Below are positions 43,962 through 52,582 of a DNA stretch of 64,000 bases, piece after piece. Origin of the DNA: Candidatus Aminicenantes bacterium (GTDB lineage: Bacteria; Acidobacteriota; Aminicenantia; Aminicenantales; UBA4085). The notes beneath the pieces were generated by a model. That model had not been told where the DNA came from. It made no database searches and was given only the letters and a program-made list of their open reading frames with translations. How positions within the stretch are numbered: the first letter of the stretch is position 1; every line of letters begins with the position of its first letter. The position numbers and the translations under genes are program-made. Where the stretch lies: positions 52,180 through 116,179 of the forward strand of contig JAPKZJ010000007.1 in assembly GCA_026393855.1 (NCBI GenBank), written 5' to 3'.

Positions 43962-44237
43962 TTACCCCCCGCCGAGCAGCGGAAAGATGGAGACGACGTC
44001 CCCGTCGCAAAGCGGCGCTTCGGCGAAGCCCGAGGGAGGTACCGGGGCGCCGTTGATCATGATGATCAGGTGGGGCTTGAGGGCCGCGCCGTCGAACAGC
44101 GCGGCCCGGCGGGCCGGCGAGTCGCACAGCCGTTCGATCAAGGCGCCGATCGTCGGGGCTTCGGCCGCCGGAAGCTCACGCTCCCGGGCCTCGAACAGCT
44201 CCCGGAACGTGGCGAAGAATTTAGCTCGGATGGACAT
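43962..44237 (-). CDS. MoaD/ThiS-family sulfur-carrier protein
   Basis: 91 residues of a ubiquitin-like fold (MSIRAKFFATFRELFEARERELPAAEAPTIGALIERL ... LKPHLIIMINGAPV ... LCDGDVVSIFPLLGGG), ending in the C-terminal Gly-Gly needed for thiocarboxylation. It should donate sulfur for the pterin cofactor, or act as an AOR-associated MoaD. ATG 44237 overlaps the end of the NTPase gene by 17 bp, and AOR follows 70 bp later. Confidence 0.87.
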   Translation of the reverse strand: MSIRAKFFATFRELFEARERELPAAEAPTIGALIERLCDSPARRAALFDGAALKPHLIIMINGAPVPPSGFAEAPLCDGDVVSIFPLLGGG

Positions 44238-44751
44238 TTGCCTGGATTTCGCGGACAACCTCCGAGACGTTGATCCGATCCTTGACCGAGAAAGTCTTAT
44301 GCGGTCGGCCGTTGAGGATCCGCCCGAACTCCTCCAGGCAGGCGTCCCGGATGATGAACAGGAAATGGCGGCCTTTTCCGTCCAAGAGGGGCGCCAGAGC
44401 GGGCCAATGGCCCTTGCCTTCAAGCTCGAGAGGGCCGAGCTCGTCCACGATCAGCAAAGCCTCGGGCGCACTGGCGCTCAAGATGTCGAGGGCCGCGGCC
44501 TGGCCGGCCGGGTCCACTCGAAAGGGCCCGATCGCATCCTCGCCGTCGGACGCCTCCCCCTTGCGGAGGAAAGGATGCCGGTGCAGATTGGCCGCATTGA
44601 TGAGGTCGTAGCCGACTAGTTCATCGTCTAGGAAGATGCGCTGGCCGAAAAATCCCGCCACCGCTACGCCCTCGGAGCCCAAGTAGGTGAGCAGCCGCCG
44701 CAGGAAGGATGTCTTGCCGGAGCCGACCGGTCCAGTCAGGATCAAGATCAT
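44221..44751 (-). CDS. THEP1/NTPase_1-like nucleotide-binding protein
   Basis: 176 residues. Walker A GPVGSGKTSFLRRLL begins at residue 7 and Walker B lies in LLIVDELGPLELEGKGHW (about 110), the motif of the THEP1/DUF2478 nucleoside-triphosphatase family. A GTG two codons earlier (44757) is an alternative start. First gene of the NTPase-MoaD-AOR-aldolase operon. Related NTPases have been seen beside molybdate or tungstate genes, so a role in cofactor handling is inferred, not shown. Confidence 0.8.
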   Translation of the reverse strand: MILILTGPVGSGKTSFLRRLLTYLGSEGVAVAGFFGQRIFLDDELVGYDLINAANLHRHPFLRKGEASDGEDAIGPFRVDPAGQAAALDILSASAPEALLIVDELGPLELEGKGHWPALAPLLDGKGRHFLFIIRDACLEEFGRILNGRPHKTFSVKDRINVSEVVREIQANVHPS

Positions 44752-44856
44752 AGTCACCCCGCGCGAGAACCCGGAATAAACTCTGCCCCCGCCATTTTAT
44801 CCTGTCGCGCAACGGGAAGCAATAAACCCGATAGAGCGGCGTTCCAAGCCTCGCGC

Positions 44857-47004
44857 TTAGCGGACCGTGATCCTGGCGTCGCCGGTCTGGAACTGGATGG
44901 GGCCGCCGGCGGCGCTCATGCCCGAGACGCCGGCGACACCGATCGTCGCCAGGCCGGACCCCTTGGCTTCGAACAGCAGGGTGGCCAGCGTTCCGCCGCC
45001 CTTGGCCCCTTTGCCGGGCTGGGTGCTGGAAAAGCCGATCGTGCAGACGCCGCCGGGATCGATGTTCTTGAGGAAGGCGGGCGCGGCGCCGAGCTGGCGG
45101 CTCAAGCTGCCCTCGGCCACGTCCTTGAGCCCGACGATCCGCGGGTCGAAGGTCACGGTCAGCGACAGGGCGCTGATGTCCTGATCGGACCGGATGTTGA
45201 CCGCCATCCGGAATTCGCGCCCGACGACACCCTCGAGATTGGCCGGGCTGAGCGAGATGAGGTTGGGCGCGTTTTCGGCCGCCCGGCGCCGCTGCAAGGC
45301 CTGCTGCGCGGCGTTCGGGTCCGGGTCGCGGTCGAACAGGCTCCCGTCAAAGACGCCGGCCGGCGCCGCTGCCGAGGCCGTATCGACGTCGACCCAGATC
45401 GCCTTAGCATCCTCGGCGCTTCTCGGGATGGTCCGGATGATGTAAGGCGTGATCGTGACGATGACGTCGGTCTGCTCCAGGTTGGTCGACTCCGACCCGA
45501 ACAGCCGGCCCAGGCCGGGGATATCCTTGAGGCCCGGGATGCCCTTGATCACTTTACGCTCCTCGTCCCGGATCAGGCCGGCGATGAGCTGCGTCTCGCC
45601 GTCCTTCAGCCGAACGACGTTCTTGATCTCCCGGTTGTTGATGATCGGGATGTCGGCGTAGCCCGAGCCGCCGAGCGAAGTCACCTTGATCTCGGCGTCC
45701 AGGGTCACGTCCTTCTCCTGGTGGACGCGGGGGGTGAAGTTGATCTCGATCCCGACGTCCTGCTGCTGAAAGCTGGTCAACGGCTGGGAGGCGTAGCCGC
45801 CGGCCGCGATCGGGGTGTAGGTGGTTTGAGGGATGGGCACCTTTTGGCCGACCTTGTAGGTGATCTTCTCATCCGAGACGCCCCGCAAACGGGGCTGGGC
45901 GATGATCTTGGTGTCGGAGTCCGATTCCAGCATTTGGATGTAGGCCGAGGGCAGCGAGAGGGAATAGCTGCCCGCCTGACCCAGGGCCAGGCTCTTGAGG
46001 TTGAACCAGCTCGTCGTGTCCGTGCCGGTGCTGGCGGTGGAGCCGCCGTAGCGCAGGCCGGCGATGGCGTCGCCGAAGTCCACGCCCAGCTGGCGCAGCT
46101 TGACCCGCGACACCTCCATGATCTCAACGTCGATGATGACCTCGCCCTTGGGCTTGTCCCAGGACCGGATCAGCTTGTCGGCCAGCTCGACCATCTCGGC
46201 CGAGCCGCGCACGGTGACGGTGTTGAGGGCTTTGTCGGAGATGACGTTGGGCGCGGCGAACTGGCTCCGCAGCATCTGGGTCATGGCGGCGAAGACGTCC
46301 TGGGCCACGATGTTGGAGAGCTGGAAGGTCTTGATGCAGGAGACTTCGAACTGGACCCGCTTGAGGGGCTCGTCCGGAATCACCAGCACGGTCCGCTCGT
46401 CGACGATCCGGCTGAAGTTCTTGGTCGCCTGGCAGAGGCTTTTAAGGGCCTGCTCGAACGTCTGGCCGCTCAAGTCGGCGGTATAGGGGACGTCGCGGAA
46501 ATTGGCGTCGAAGACGATGTTGATCCCGGCCGCCTTGCCCAGGGTCAGGAAGATCGAGCGCAGGCTGGACTCGAGCGGGACCTTGATCTGGAGCGCCTCG
46601 TCCTTGGCCCGCAGCTTGATCGGGAACTCGATCTTGGCCGACGGAGCGGGCGCCGCGGCCGGCTCGATCGTTTGCTGCCTGGCCTCCAGGGCGATCTGGG
46701 TGTCGCGGGGATTGTAGGAGAGGGCCTTGGCATACGCCGCCGCCGCCTCCTCGCGCCGCCCAGCGGCCACAAGCTTGCGGGCCTCCTGCAGCACGGACAG
46801 GCTGGCCGACAGCCGGGCCCGCTCCATGGCCATGCGGTAGGCCGGCTCCTTGGGGTGCTCCAAGGCCGCCTTCTCGTAATAGGCGATGGCCTCGTCGAAC
46901 CGCTTGCCGAGCTCCGCTTCCGTCCCCAGCTTGTAGTTGGGGCTCAACGAGACGCAGGCCGCGGCGGTCAGGGCCGCCAGCAGGACGAGCGCGAATTTTT
47001 TCAT
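44857..47004 (-). CDS. Secretin (PilQ/GspD type) with N-terminal TPR and C-terminal cohesin-like domain
   Basis: 715 residues. Lipobox AAAC at Cys17. A TPR pair fills about 25-110 (YKLGTEAELGKRFDEAIAYYEKAALEHPKEP). Secretin N-domains follow (about 130-330: SLRSIFLTLGKAAGINIVFDANF; VIIDVEIMEVSRVKLRQLGVDFG). The beta-barrel domain is about 345-550 with QDVGIEINFTPRVHQEKDVTL, LKDGETQLIAGLIRDEERKVIKGIPGLKDIPGLGRLF, the core secretin signature. After a linker, about 585-715 is a cohesin-like beta domain (AVNIRSDQDISALSLTVTFDPRIVGLKDV). Forms the outer-membrane pore. Last gene of the pilus operon. Confidence 0.92.
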   Translation of the reverse strand: MKKFALVLLAALTAAACVSLSPNYKLGTEAELGKRFDEAIAYYEKAALEHPKEPAYRMAMERARLSASLSVLQEARKLVAAGRREEAAAAYAKALSYNPRDTQIALEARQQTIEPAAAPAPSAKIEFPIKLRAKDEALQIKVPLESSLRSIFLTLGKAAGINIVFDANFRDVPYTADLSGQTFEQALKSLCQATKNFSRIVDERTVLVIPDEPLKRVQFEVSCIKTFQLSNIVAQDVFAAMTQMLRSQFAAPNVISDKALNTVTVRGSAEMVELADKLIRSWDKPKGEVIIDVEIMEVSRVKLRQLGVDFGDAIAGLRYGGSTASTGTDTTSWFNLKSLALGQAGSYSLSLPSAYIQMLESDSDTKIIAQPRLRGVSDEKITYKVGQKVPIPQTTYTPIAAGGYASQPLTSFQQQDVGIEINFTPRVHQEKDVTLDAEIKVTSLGGSGYADIPIINNREIKNVVRLKDGETQLIAGLIRDEERKVIKGIPGLKDIPGLGRLFGSESTNLEQTDVIVTITPYIIRTIPRSAEDAKAIWVDVDTASAAAPAGVFDGSLFDRDPDPNAAQQALQRRRAAENAPNLISLSPANLEGVVGREFRMAVNIRSDQDISALSLTVTFDPRIVGLKDVAEGSLSRQLGAAPAFLKNIDPGGVCTIGFSSTQPGKGAKGGGTLATLLFEAKGSGLATIGVAGVSGMSAAGGPIQFQTGDARITVR

Positions 47005-47522
47005 TTTTCCACTCCTTCCAGGGCGAAGGTCAGGGTTTTCCCGTCGGGACCCTGGGTCTCGAGCTCGCGGCGGGTGAGGCGAATGATCTTGAGCCCGTTG
47101 GCCAGGCTCTCCCCCTCGGCCACCGCCGCAGCGATGCCGTCAAGGAGGATGAGGCCGACGATCCGGTTCCGGGAGGGATTGAAGATGAAGCCGATGAACC
47201 GGAGGTTGACGGAGGGGATGGGCGGGGCCTCGGCCGCAGCCGCTTCGGCGGTCGTCGCCGTCCCGGGGAGGACCGCTTTCCCTCCCACCATCCGGCCGGG
47301 GAGGTCGGGGGCCTCGAATCTGCCGGGGGAAAAAATGTCCCGCTTCGGGACTGCCGCCGGCTGGGTCCGCGGCTTGAGGTATTCCATCCGGATGAGGGCG
47401 GGCGGTACGGCCGCCGGCTTCTCGGTCGGAGCCGGGGCCTGGGCCGGGGCGGAAGCCGCCAGAGCGGACGCCAGGAGCAGGATCGCCGCCAAGGCCGGAG
47501 AAAAACGCCTGTCAGTTTTCAT
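47001..47522 (-). CDS. PilP/GspC-like periplasmic secretion protein
   Basis: 173 residues with a signal-anchor (SPALAAILLLASALAASAPAQA). After a Pro/Ala-rich linker comes KRDIFSPGRFEAPDLPGR, then a small beta domain SVNLRFIGFIFNPSRNRIVGLILLDGIAAAVAEGESLANGLKIIRLTRRELETQGPDGKTLTFALEG. This is the homology-region fold of GspC/PilP, which contacts the secretin. Start ATG 47522 overlaps the end of the PilO-like gene by 11 bp, and its stop overlaps the secretin ATG. Confidence 0.78.
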   Translation of the reverse strand: MKTDRRFSPALAAILLLASALAASAPAQAPAPTEKPAAVPPALIRMEYLKPRTQPAAVPKRDIFSPGRFEAPDLPGRMVGGKAVLPGTATTAEAAAAEAPPIPSVNLRFIGFIFNPSRNRIVGLILLDGIAAAVAEGESLANGLKIIRLTRRELETQGPDGKTLTFALEGVEK

Positions 47523-48072
47523 TGTATCCCGCCATGGTGACGCGAAGCTCCAGGAAGCCCGGCCGGCTTCCGATATCCAGGAAATCGACCTTCTCGACGC
47601 ACAGCAGGCGCGGCCGCTTCTCGACCCGATCGAGGAAGCTCTTGAACGCCGCATAAGTCCCGGCGAACTGGAAGGAGGCGTTCATCCGACGGAGGCCGTC
47701 TTTGGCGAACTCGGCGTAGCTGAAAGCCAGGTCGCCGACGGATACGCCGGCCTCGTCGAACAGCGACTGCAGGTCGAGGCGGAAGTCGCGGTAGCCGTTG
47801 TCGCCGGTGTAGAACCGGGTCGCCTTGAGCTCGGCCAAGTCGCGGGCGGCCCCGCGCCACTGCGTCCATTCGGCTTCGGCCGTCCGCCACTCCCGGCTCA
47901 AGGCCCGGGTGGTCCGCTGCACCTCCTCCAGCCGCACGGTCAGGCGGCGGGCGGCAGGGCGTTCCTGGAGGAAGACATAGACGAAGACGGCCGCGAACAG
48001 AATGGTCGCCCCCAGCAGGGCGGACAGGATCGTCCGCTCCCGCGGCGTCAGGCGGTCAACGAATTCTTTCAT
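47512..48072 (-). CDS. PilO/GspM-like inner-membrane assembly protein
   Basis: 186 residues. One membrane segment (TILSALLGATILFAAVFVYVFL) follows a short cytoplasmic start with TPRER. A coiled-coil (about 40-80) and a ferredoxin-like periplasmic domain (about 110-186: SFQFAGTYAAFKSFLDRVEKRPRLLCVEKVDF) complete the PilO pattern. It pairs with the PilN-like protein whose gene overlaps its start by 17 bp. Confidence 0.83.
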   Translation of the reverse strand: MKEFVDRLTPRERTILSALLGATILFAAVFVYVFLQERPAARRLTVRLEEVQRTTRALSREWRTAEAEWTQWRGAARDLAELKATRFYTGDNGYRDFRLDLQSLFDEAGVSVGDLAFSYAEFAKDGLRRMNASFQFAGTYAAFKSFLDRVEKRPRLLCVEKVDFLDIGSRPGFLELRVTMAGYNEN

Positions 48073-48619
48073 AGGTCAGGGTGATCTCCGAGATGGTTTG
48101 GCCGCCGGCCTTCGTCTCGCTTTGAACGAGAGGCGCGCGGCCGACAGTGGAAGCCAGGTTCTGGACGAGCTGAAGCGTGTCGCCCAGGCTGGGCGAGACG
48201 ACCTTGAAGCGGACCTCGATCTTGCCGTCGACCGAGGAAACCGGGGCCATGGAGGAAATGTAGCTCGAGGCCGGCAAGGCCTGCTCGAGCAGGCTGAAGA
48301 ACTCGACCCAGCTGAAGCCCTTCATGGTCAGGGCCTGGTTGGCGATGGCCACCTTGTCCTTGAGCAGGGTCTTGAGCCGCCGGGACTCGTTCTCCCGCTC
48401 GGCCCGCAGCTGATCCTGCCGGCTCCGGTTCACCTCCAGGCGGTTCGTCTCGGCCGAGGCTTCGGTCTGGATTCTCCGGGCCCGGATAAACGAGCCGAGC
48501 CCCAGCCAGCCGGTGAGCAGCGCCAGGAGGAGCAACCCGGCGCCGGCGGCGCGAAAGAAACGGCGATTTCGTTTCGGCCGGGTGGCCAGGTTGACGGCAA
48601 GCTTGATGGTTCCATTCAT
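48056..48619 (-). CDS. PilN-like inner-membrane assembly protein
   Basis: 187 residues. It starts MNGTIKLAVNLATRPKRNRR; in other PilN proteins the NLAT/NLLP motif near the N-terminus binds PilM. One membrane segment (FRAAGAGLLLLALLTGWLGLGSF), a coiled-coil, then a ferredoxin-like periplasmic domain (YISSMAPVSSVDGKIEVRFKVVSPS). Its ATG overlaps the PilM-like stop (ATGA). Confidence 0.87.
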   Translation of the reverse strand: MNGTIKLAVNLATRPKRNRRFFRAAGAGLLLLALLTGWLGLGSFIRARRIQTEASAETNRLEVNRSRQDQLRAERENESRRLKTLLKDKVAIANQALTMKGFSWVEFFSLLEQALPASSYISSMAPVSSVDGKIEVRFKVVSPSLGDTLQLVQNLASTVGRAPLVQSETKAGGQTISEITLTYERIR

Positions 48620-49566
48620 GACAGATGCCCCAGTAACGGCGCGAAAACGATCTTGTCGGTGCCGGACGCGGCCAGCGCCAACGGGCAGGCCACGGGCACG
48701 ACTTGGGCGGACAGGCGGCGGCGGAGAAACTCCAAAGCTTCGCCTGAGGTGGGGCTGATCAAGCACCGGACATGGACGGTCTCGTCCCGGCGGCCTTCGC
48801 GGTCCTCCAGGAAATGGAGGGTGTTCTCGATCTCGGTCGCGGCTTGTTCGAGCCTGGTTTCGGCCGACACGGCCCCCCCGGGCTCGCCCAAAAACGGCTT
48901 GAACCGGTAGAGGACGATCTCGGCGCCGGCCAGGGCCAGCAGCCCGATCGACTCTTCTTCGATGTCCGCCACTAGCGCCGTCCGGCCGGGTTCGCCGGGC
49001 GTGCAGCCGAGGAGCCCGAGGGAGGGCAGGCTGACGGAGCGCGGCCGCAAGCCGGCCCGCTCGAAGACGCGCTCGTACTCCCCGATGACCTCCGATCGGG
49101 CCAGAGTCAGAAAGACCTTGGCCTTGCCCTCGCCGGGGAGGACGTCATAAGCCAGGCGGGCATCCCCCGGGCGGAGGGGCAGGAGCTTATCCAGCCGGTG
49201 ATTCAGCAGAACCAGCCGCTCGGCCTCCGCGGCCGGAAACTCGTCGAAGGCCAGGACATAGGCCTTGAAGCACGTCTCCGGCGGGAGCAGAAGGATATCC
49301 GCGCTGCCCAGACCGAGGCGGCGCGCCGCGTCCTTGACCTTGTCCTCCAGGACGCCGGGGCGGAGGATATTAGGCCGGTCGAAGGACGGCTCCACAACGC
49401 CCTCCGGCAGGGCCAAGGCGACATGGCTCGCGACCCGGGCTTCCTTGGCGGCCAGGGAAACGCCCAGCAGGCGGCCGCGGGACACGGCCAAGCCGGCTCG
49501 GGGCAGAATCGGCTCCCGGAAGTAGCGGCGCAGCCAAGCCAGCGGGCGGTCGATGAAGGTGAGCAT
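48616..49566 (-). CDS. PilM/GspL-like actin-fold ATPase
   Basis: 316 residues. Diverged actin-like fold of PilM/GspL: DILLLPPETCFKAYVLAFDEFPAAEAERLV near residue 95 and TALVADIEEESIGLLALAGAEIVLYRF near residue 200. It starts 3 bp after the PilB-like gene ends and would bind the N-terminus of the PilN-like protein on the cytoplasmic side. Identification rests largely on context plus the typical length. Confidence 0.8.
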   Translation of the reverse strand: MLTFIDRPLAWLRRYFREPILPRAGLAVSRGRLLGVSLAAKEARVASHVALALPEGVVEPSFDRPNILRPGVLEDKVKDAARRLGLGSADILLLPPETCFKAYVLAFDEFPAAEAERLVLLNHRLDKLLPLRPGDARLAYDVLPGEGKAKVFLTLARSEVIGEYERVFERAGLRPRSVSLPSLGLLGCTPGEPGRTALVADIEEESIGLLALAGAEIVLYRFKPFLGEPGGAVSAETRLEQAATEIENTLHFLEDREGRRDETVHVRCLISPTSGEALEFLRRRLSAQVVPVACPLALAASGTDKIVFAPLLGHLS

Positions 49567-49569
49567 GGC

Positions 49570-51180
49570 TTAATCCACAAACGTGACTTTGTTGAGGTCG
49601 CGCAGGCTGGTGATGCCCTGCAGCACTTTTTCCATCCCGACTTCGCGCAGCGAGATCATGCCCTCGGCCTTGGCCCTCTTGCGCACCTCGGACAGGGGCT
49701 TGCGTTCCAGGATCATCTCCCGGATCGGATCGCTCAGGTCGAGGACCTCACCGATCGCGGTCCGGCCTTGGTAGCCGGTCTGGGCGCACTCCGGGCAGCC
49801 CTTGGTCTCATAGAACGTCCGGGCGCGATAAGCCGCGGGATCGAGCCCGGACTCCCGGAGCTGTTCATCGGTGTAGTGGACGGCCGTCTTGCAGGCCGGG
49901 CAGAGGACCCGGACCAGGCGCTGGGCCAGAATGCAGTTGAGGGCCGAGATAAAGCTGTAGGTGTCGACCTGCATATGAAGGAAGCGGCCGATGACGTCGA
50001 TGACGTTGTTGGCATGGACGGTGGTGAAGACGAGGTGGCCGGTCAGGGCCGACTGAATGGCGATCTGGGCCGTCTCGGGGTCGCGGATCTCGCCGACCAT
50101 GATCTTGTCCGGGTCGTGGCGGAGGATCGAGCGCAGACCGCGGGCAAAGGTCAGGCCCTTCTTCTCGTTGACCGGGACCTGGGTGATGCCGTCGATCTGG
50201 TACTCGACCGGGTCCTCGATGGTCACGATCTTGTCCTCGGGCGAGCGGATCTCGGTCAGCGCCGCGTACAAGGTTGTCGTCTTGCCGCTGCCGGTCGGCC
50301 CCGTGACCAGGACCATGCCGTACGGCTGAGTGATGTAGCGGCGAAACCGCTTCAGCACTCCCTCCGAGAACCCCAGCAGGTCGAGCTTGAGCTCGGAGAT
50401 GGCCTGGGTGATCATCTCCTTGTCCAGGATCCGGATGACCGCATCCTCGCCGTAGATCGAGGGCATGATCGAGACCCGGAAGTCGATCGTCTTGTCCTTG
50501 ATCCGCAGGCGGAAGCGGCCGTCCTGCGGCACCCGCCGCTCGGAGATGTCCAGGTCGGACATGACCTTGATGCGGGAGATGATGGGCGCCTGAAAACGCT
50601 TGTCGATGGGCTCCATGACCTCGCCGAGGACGCCGTCGACCCGGTACTTGACCAGGACCCGCTCGTCGCGCGATTCGATGTGGATGTCGGAGGCCCGCTT
50701 CTGGACGGCGGTGAAAATGATGGTGTTGACCAGCTTCATGATCGAGCCGTCCTGGCCGGACAGGCTCTCGATCGAGATGGCCTCCTCTTCGTCCCCACCG
50801 TCCCGCTCGACGACTTTCATGATGAAGCCCTCGGTCGAGTCGCGCAGGACCTGGAGCACGGTCTCGCTCTTGCGCAGAGCTTCCTGGATGGCCCGCCGGG
50901 AGGCGGCCGCAACCACAACCTTCTTGCCCAAGAAAGACTCGATGGCGTCGATGGCGGCGATATCCGAAGGGTCGGCGATGGCGATGCGGACCGTCGTCGC
51001 GTCGGCGGCCAGGGGGATGAAGTTGGCCCGGTAGAGGAAGTCCGGCGGGAAGCCCCGGATCAGCTCGCGGTCCAGGGGCGAGGCGGTCAGATCGATATAG
51101 GGAACGTGATAGCGTTCGGCCAGAGCGCGGGATTCGCGCTCCTCGTGGGTGACGGCTTTAACGGAATCGGGGGGGTTCAT
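49570..51180 (-). CDS. GspE/PilB-type secretion and pilus assembly ATPase
   Basis: 536 residues. An N-terminal MshE/GspE domain (about 15-130) is followed by the AAA-like motor: Walker A VTGPTGSGKTTTLYAAL (about 298), Asp box TIEDPVEYQIDGITQVPVNEKKGLTFARGLRSILRHDPD, Walker B IMVGEIRDPETA, His box. A zinc tetracysteine lies in CPACKTA and CPECAQTGYQGR. It powers pilus or pseudopilus extension. It follows the PilC gene by 1 bp. Confidence 0.95.
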   Translation of the reverse strand: MNPPDSVKAVTHEERESRALAERYHVPYIDLTASPLDRELIRGFPPDFLYRANFIPLAADATTVRIAIADPSDIAAIDAIESFLGKKVVVAAASRRAIQEALRKSETVLQVLRDSTEGFIMKVVERDGGDEEEAISIESLSGQDGSIMKLVNTIIFTAVQKRASDIHIESRDERVLVKYRVDGVLGEVMEPIDKRFQAPIISRIKVMSDLDISERRVPQDGRFRLRIKDKTIDFRVSIMPSIYGEDAVIRILDKEMITQAISELKLDLLGFSEGVLKRFRRYITQPYGMVLVTGPTGSGKTTTLYAALTEIRSPEDKIVTIEDPVEYQIDGITQVPVNEKKGLTFARGLRSILRHDPDKIMVGEIRDPETAQIAIQSALTGHLVFTTVHANNVIDVIGRFLHMQVDTYSFISALNCILAQRLVRVLCPACKTAVHYTDEQLRESGLDPAAYRARTFYETKGCPECAQTGYQGRTAIGEVLDLSDPIREMILERKPLSEVRKRAKAEGMISLREVGMEKVLQGITSLRDLNKVTFVD

Positions 51181-51181
51181 G

Positions 51182-52387
51182 TCAGCGCACCACGCGGATG
51201 ATATTGAAGATCGGGAGGTACACGGCCATGAGCATTCCGGCCAGAAGGACTCCCATAAAAACGATGATGACCGGCTCGATCAGCCCGACGAAGGTGTCGA
51301 TTCGCGTTTGGATGCGTTCGTCGAAGACGTCGGAGGCTTCTCTTAACATGCCGCCCAGGTTGGCCGAGGTCTCGCCGATGCGGACCATGTCCAGGGCCAG
51401 CTGGGGAAAGAACCCCGCCTCGATCATACCTTGGGACAGGCTCTCGCCGTTGCGGATGCGGTCGGGGATGCCGGCTGCCCGCGAAGCCAGGTACTTGTTT
51501 GGGATGGCTTGAATGGCCAGGGGCAGGCTGCTCAGCACGGGGATCCCGGCCTGCAGCAGCAGGCTCAGCGTCCGGCTGAAGGCGGAAACGCCCGACTCGA
51601 CCCAGATGAGCTTACCCAAGGGCAGGCGCAGCTTTTGGCGCTCCAGCCAGAGCCGGGTCGATTCGCGGCGGCGGAGCTGAAGGAAGATCAGGACGGCGCC
51701 GACCGTCAGCAGGGACCAGATGTACCAGTAAGCCCGGACGAACTTGGCGAAGCCGACCAGGGCCACGGTCAGGAACGGCAGGCGGGCCTCGAAATCGGCA
51801 TAGAACGAGGCGAAATTGGGTAGGACGAAGTTGAGGATGATGCCCAGCAGGCCGATCGAGAAGACGAGCAGCATGCTCGGATAGATCAAGGCCGCCCGAA
51901 CCTGGGAGCGGGTTTTGGAGATCGTCCGGGCGTACACGATATACTGGCCGATCGTCTCGGGCAGGTTGCCGCTCGTTTCGCCGGCCATGAGCGAAGCGAT
52001 ATAGATCTTGGAAAACCGTCTTTCAAACGGCGAGAAGGCCTCGCTCAGGGCCTTGCCCTGGCGGATGTCGGCCTCGACCCGGCGCAGGATATCCTGCAGG
52101 GAGGCGTTTTTGGTCCGGCCGGAGATGATCTCGACCGCGCGAAGAACGGGATAGCCGGCCCGGACCAGGGCTTGCAGCTCTTGATTGAAGGTGATGAAGT
52201 CCCGGTCCCGCAGCTTCCTGTCTCCGCCGAACGAGACGTTGAGCTTGCGCCAGTCCCGCCGGATGGAAAGCACGCAGAAGCCCTCGGACTCGAAGCGGCG
52301 GCGGCATTCCGCGGCCGAGCCGGCCAGGACGGAACGGCCGGAGATCTTCCCGTCCTCGGCGGCCAATCGGCACTTGAAATAGGGCAT
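51182..52387 (-). CDS. GspF/PilC-type inner-membrane platform protein
   Basis: 401 residues with two repeated helical cytoplasmic domains (FITFNQELQALVRAGYPVLRAVEIIS and AFSRTLSLLLQAGIPVLSSLPLAIQ) and three membrane segments (about 170-190, 215-235, 375-395). ASLMAGETSGNLPETI and MVRIGETSANLGGML are the family signatures. First gene of the seven-gene operon; its leader is about 75 nt with only a weak Shine-Dalgarno. Confidence 0.94.
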   Translation of the reverse strand: MPYFKCRLAAEDGKISGRSVLAGSAAECRRRFESEGFCVLSIRRDWRKLNVSFGGDRKLRDRDFITFNQELQALVRAGYPVLRAVEIISGRTKNASLQDILRRVEADIRQGKALSEAFSPFERRFSKIYIASLMAGETSGNLPETIGQYIVYARTISKTRSQVRAALIYPSMLLVFSIGLLGIILNFVLPNFASFYADFEARLPFLTVALVGFAKFVRAYWYIWSLLTVGAVLIFLQLRRRESTRLWLERQKLRLPLGKLIWVESGVSAFSRTLSLLLQAGIPVLSSLPLAIQAIPNKYLASRAAGIPDRIRNGESLSQGMIEAGFFPQLALDMVRIGETSANLGGMLREASDVFDERIQTRIDTFVGLIEPVIIVFMGVLLAGMLMAVYLPIFNIIRVVR

Positions 52388-52466
52388 TAAGCTATCAAAA
52401 ATCCTTTCGCGACAAGGCCCATCTTAGGCCGGGCTCGGCAGTCCTATTAGCCCCAGGCCACTGGGG

Positions 52467-52495
52467 ATAATAGGAGAGGCCATCGCCCGTGTCAA
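52467..52495 (-). promoter_or_regulatory. Promoter of the pilus/secretion operon
   Basis: On the minus strand: perfect TTGACA (52495-52490), 17-bp spacer, TATTAT (52472-52467; 5 of 6). Downstream, a CCCCAG/CTGGGG hairpin lies at the start of the leader. No RpoN-type sequence is visible here, although the nearby regulator is NtrC-type. Confidence 0.75.
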
Positions 52496-52539
52496 CGAAG
52501 CATAAGAATACCTCGGGCCCGTCTTCCTTTTATATACTC

Positions 52540-52577
52540 CGGGGGGGGGCACGGCGTTAACGCCCCTTTTTTTTTAA
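52540..52577 (+). terminator. Terminator-like hairpin with a long T tract, no plus-strand gene upstream
   Basis: GGCGTTAACGCC, flanked by GGGGGC.../CCCC, is followed by about 9-10 T residues on the plus strand. The genes upstream on this strand are far away, so its source is unclear. It directly abuts the left end of repeat copy 5. Confidence 0.4.
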
Positions 52578-52582
52578 AATCA

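Noticed and set aside
45721..48084. A 787-codon plus-strand open frame
   Set aside because: Lies antisense to the secretin, PilP- and PilO-like genes. Its Asp/Gly/Val-rich composition is what high-GC antisense frames look like.
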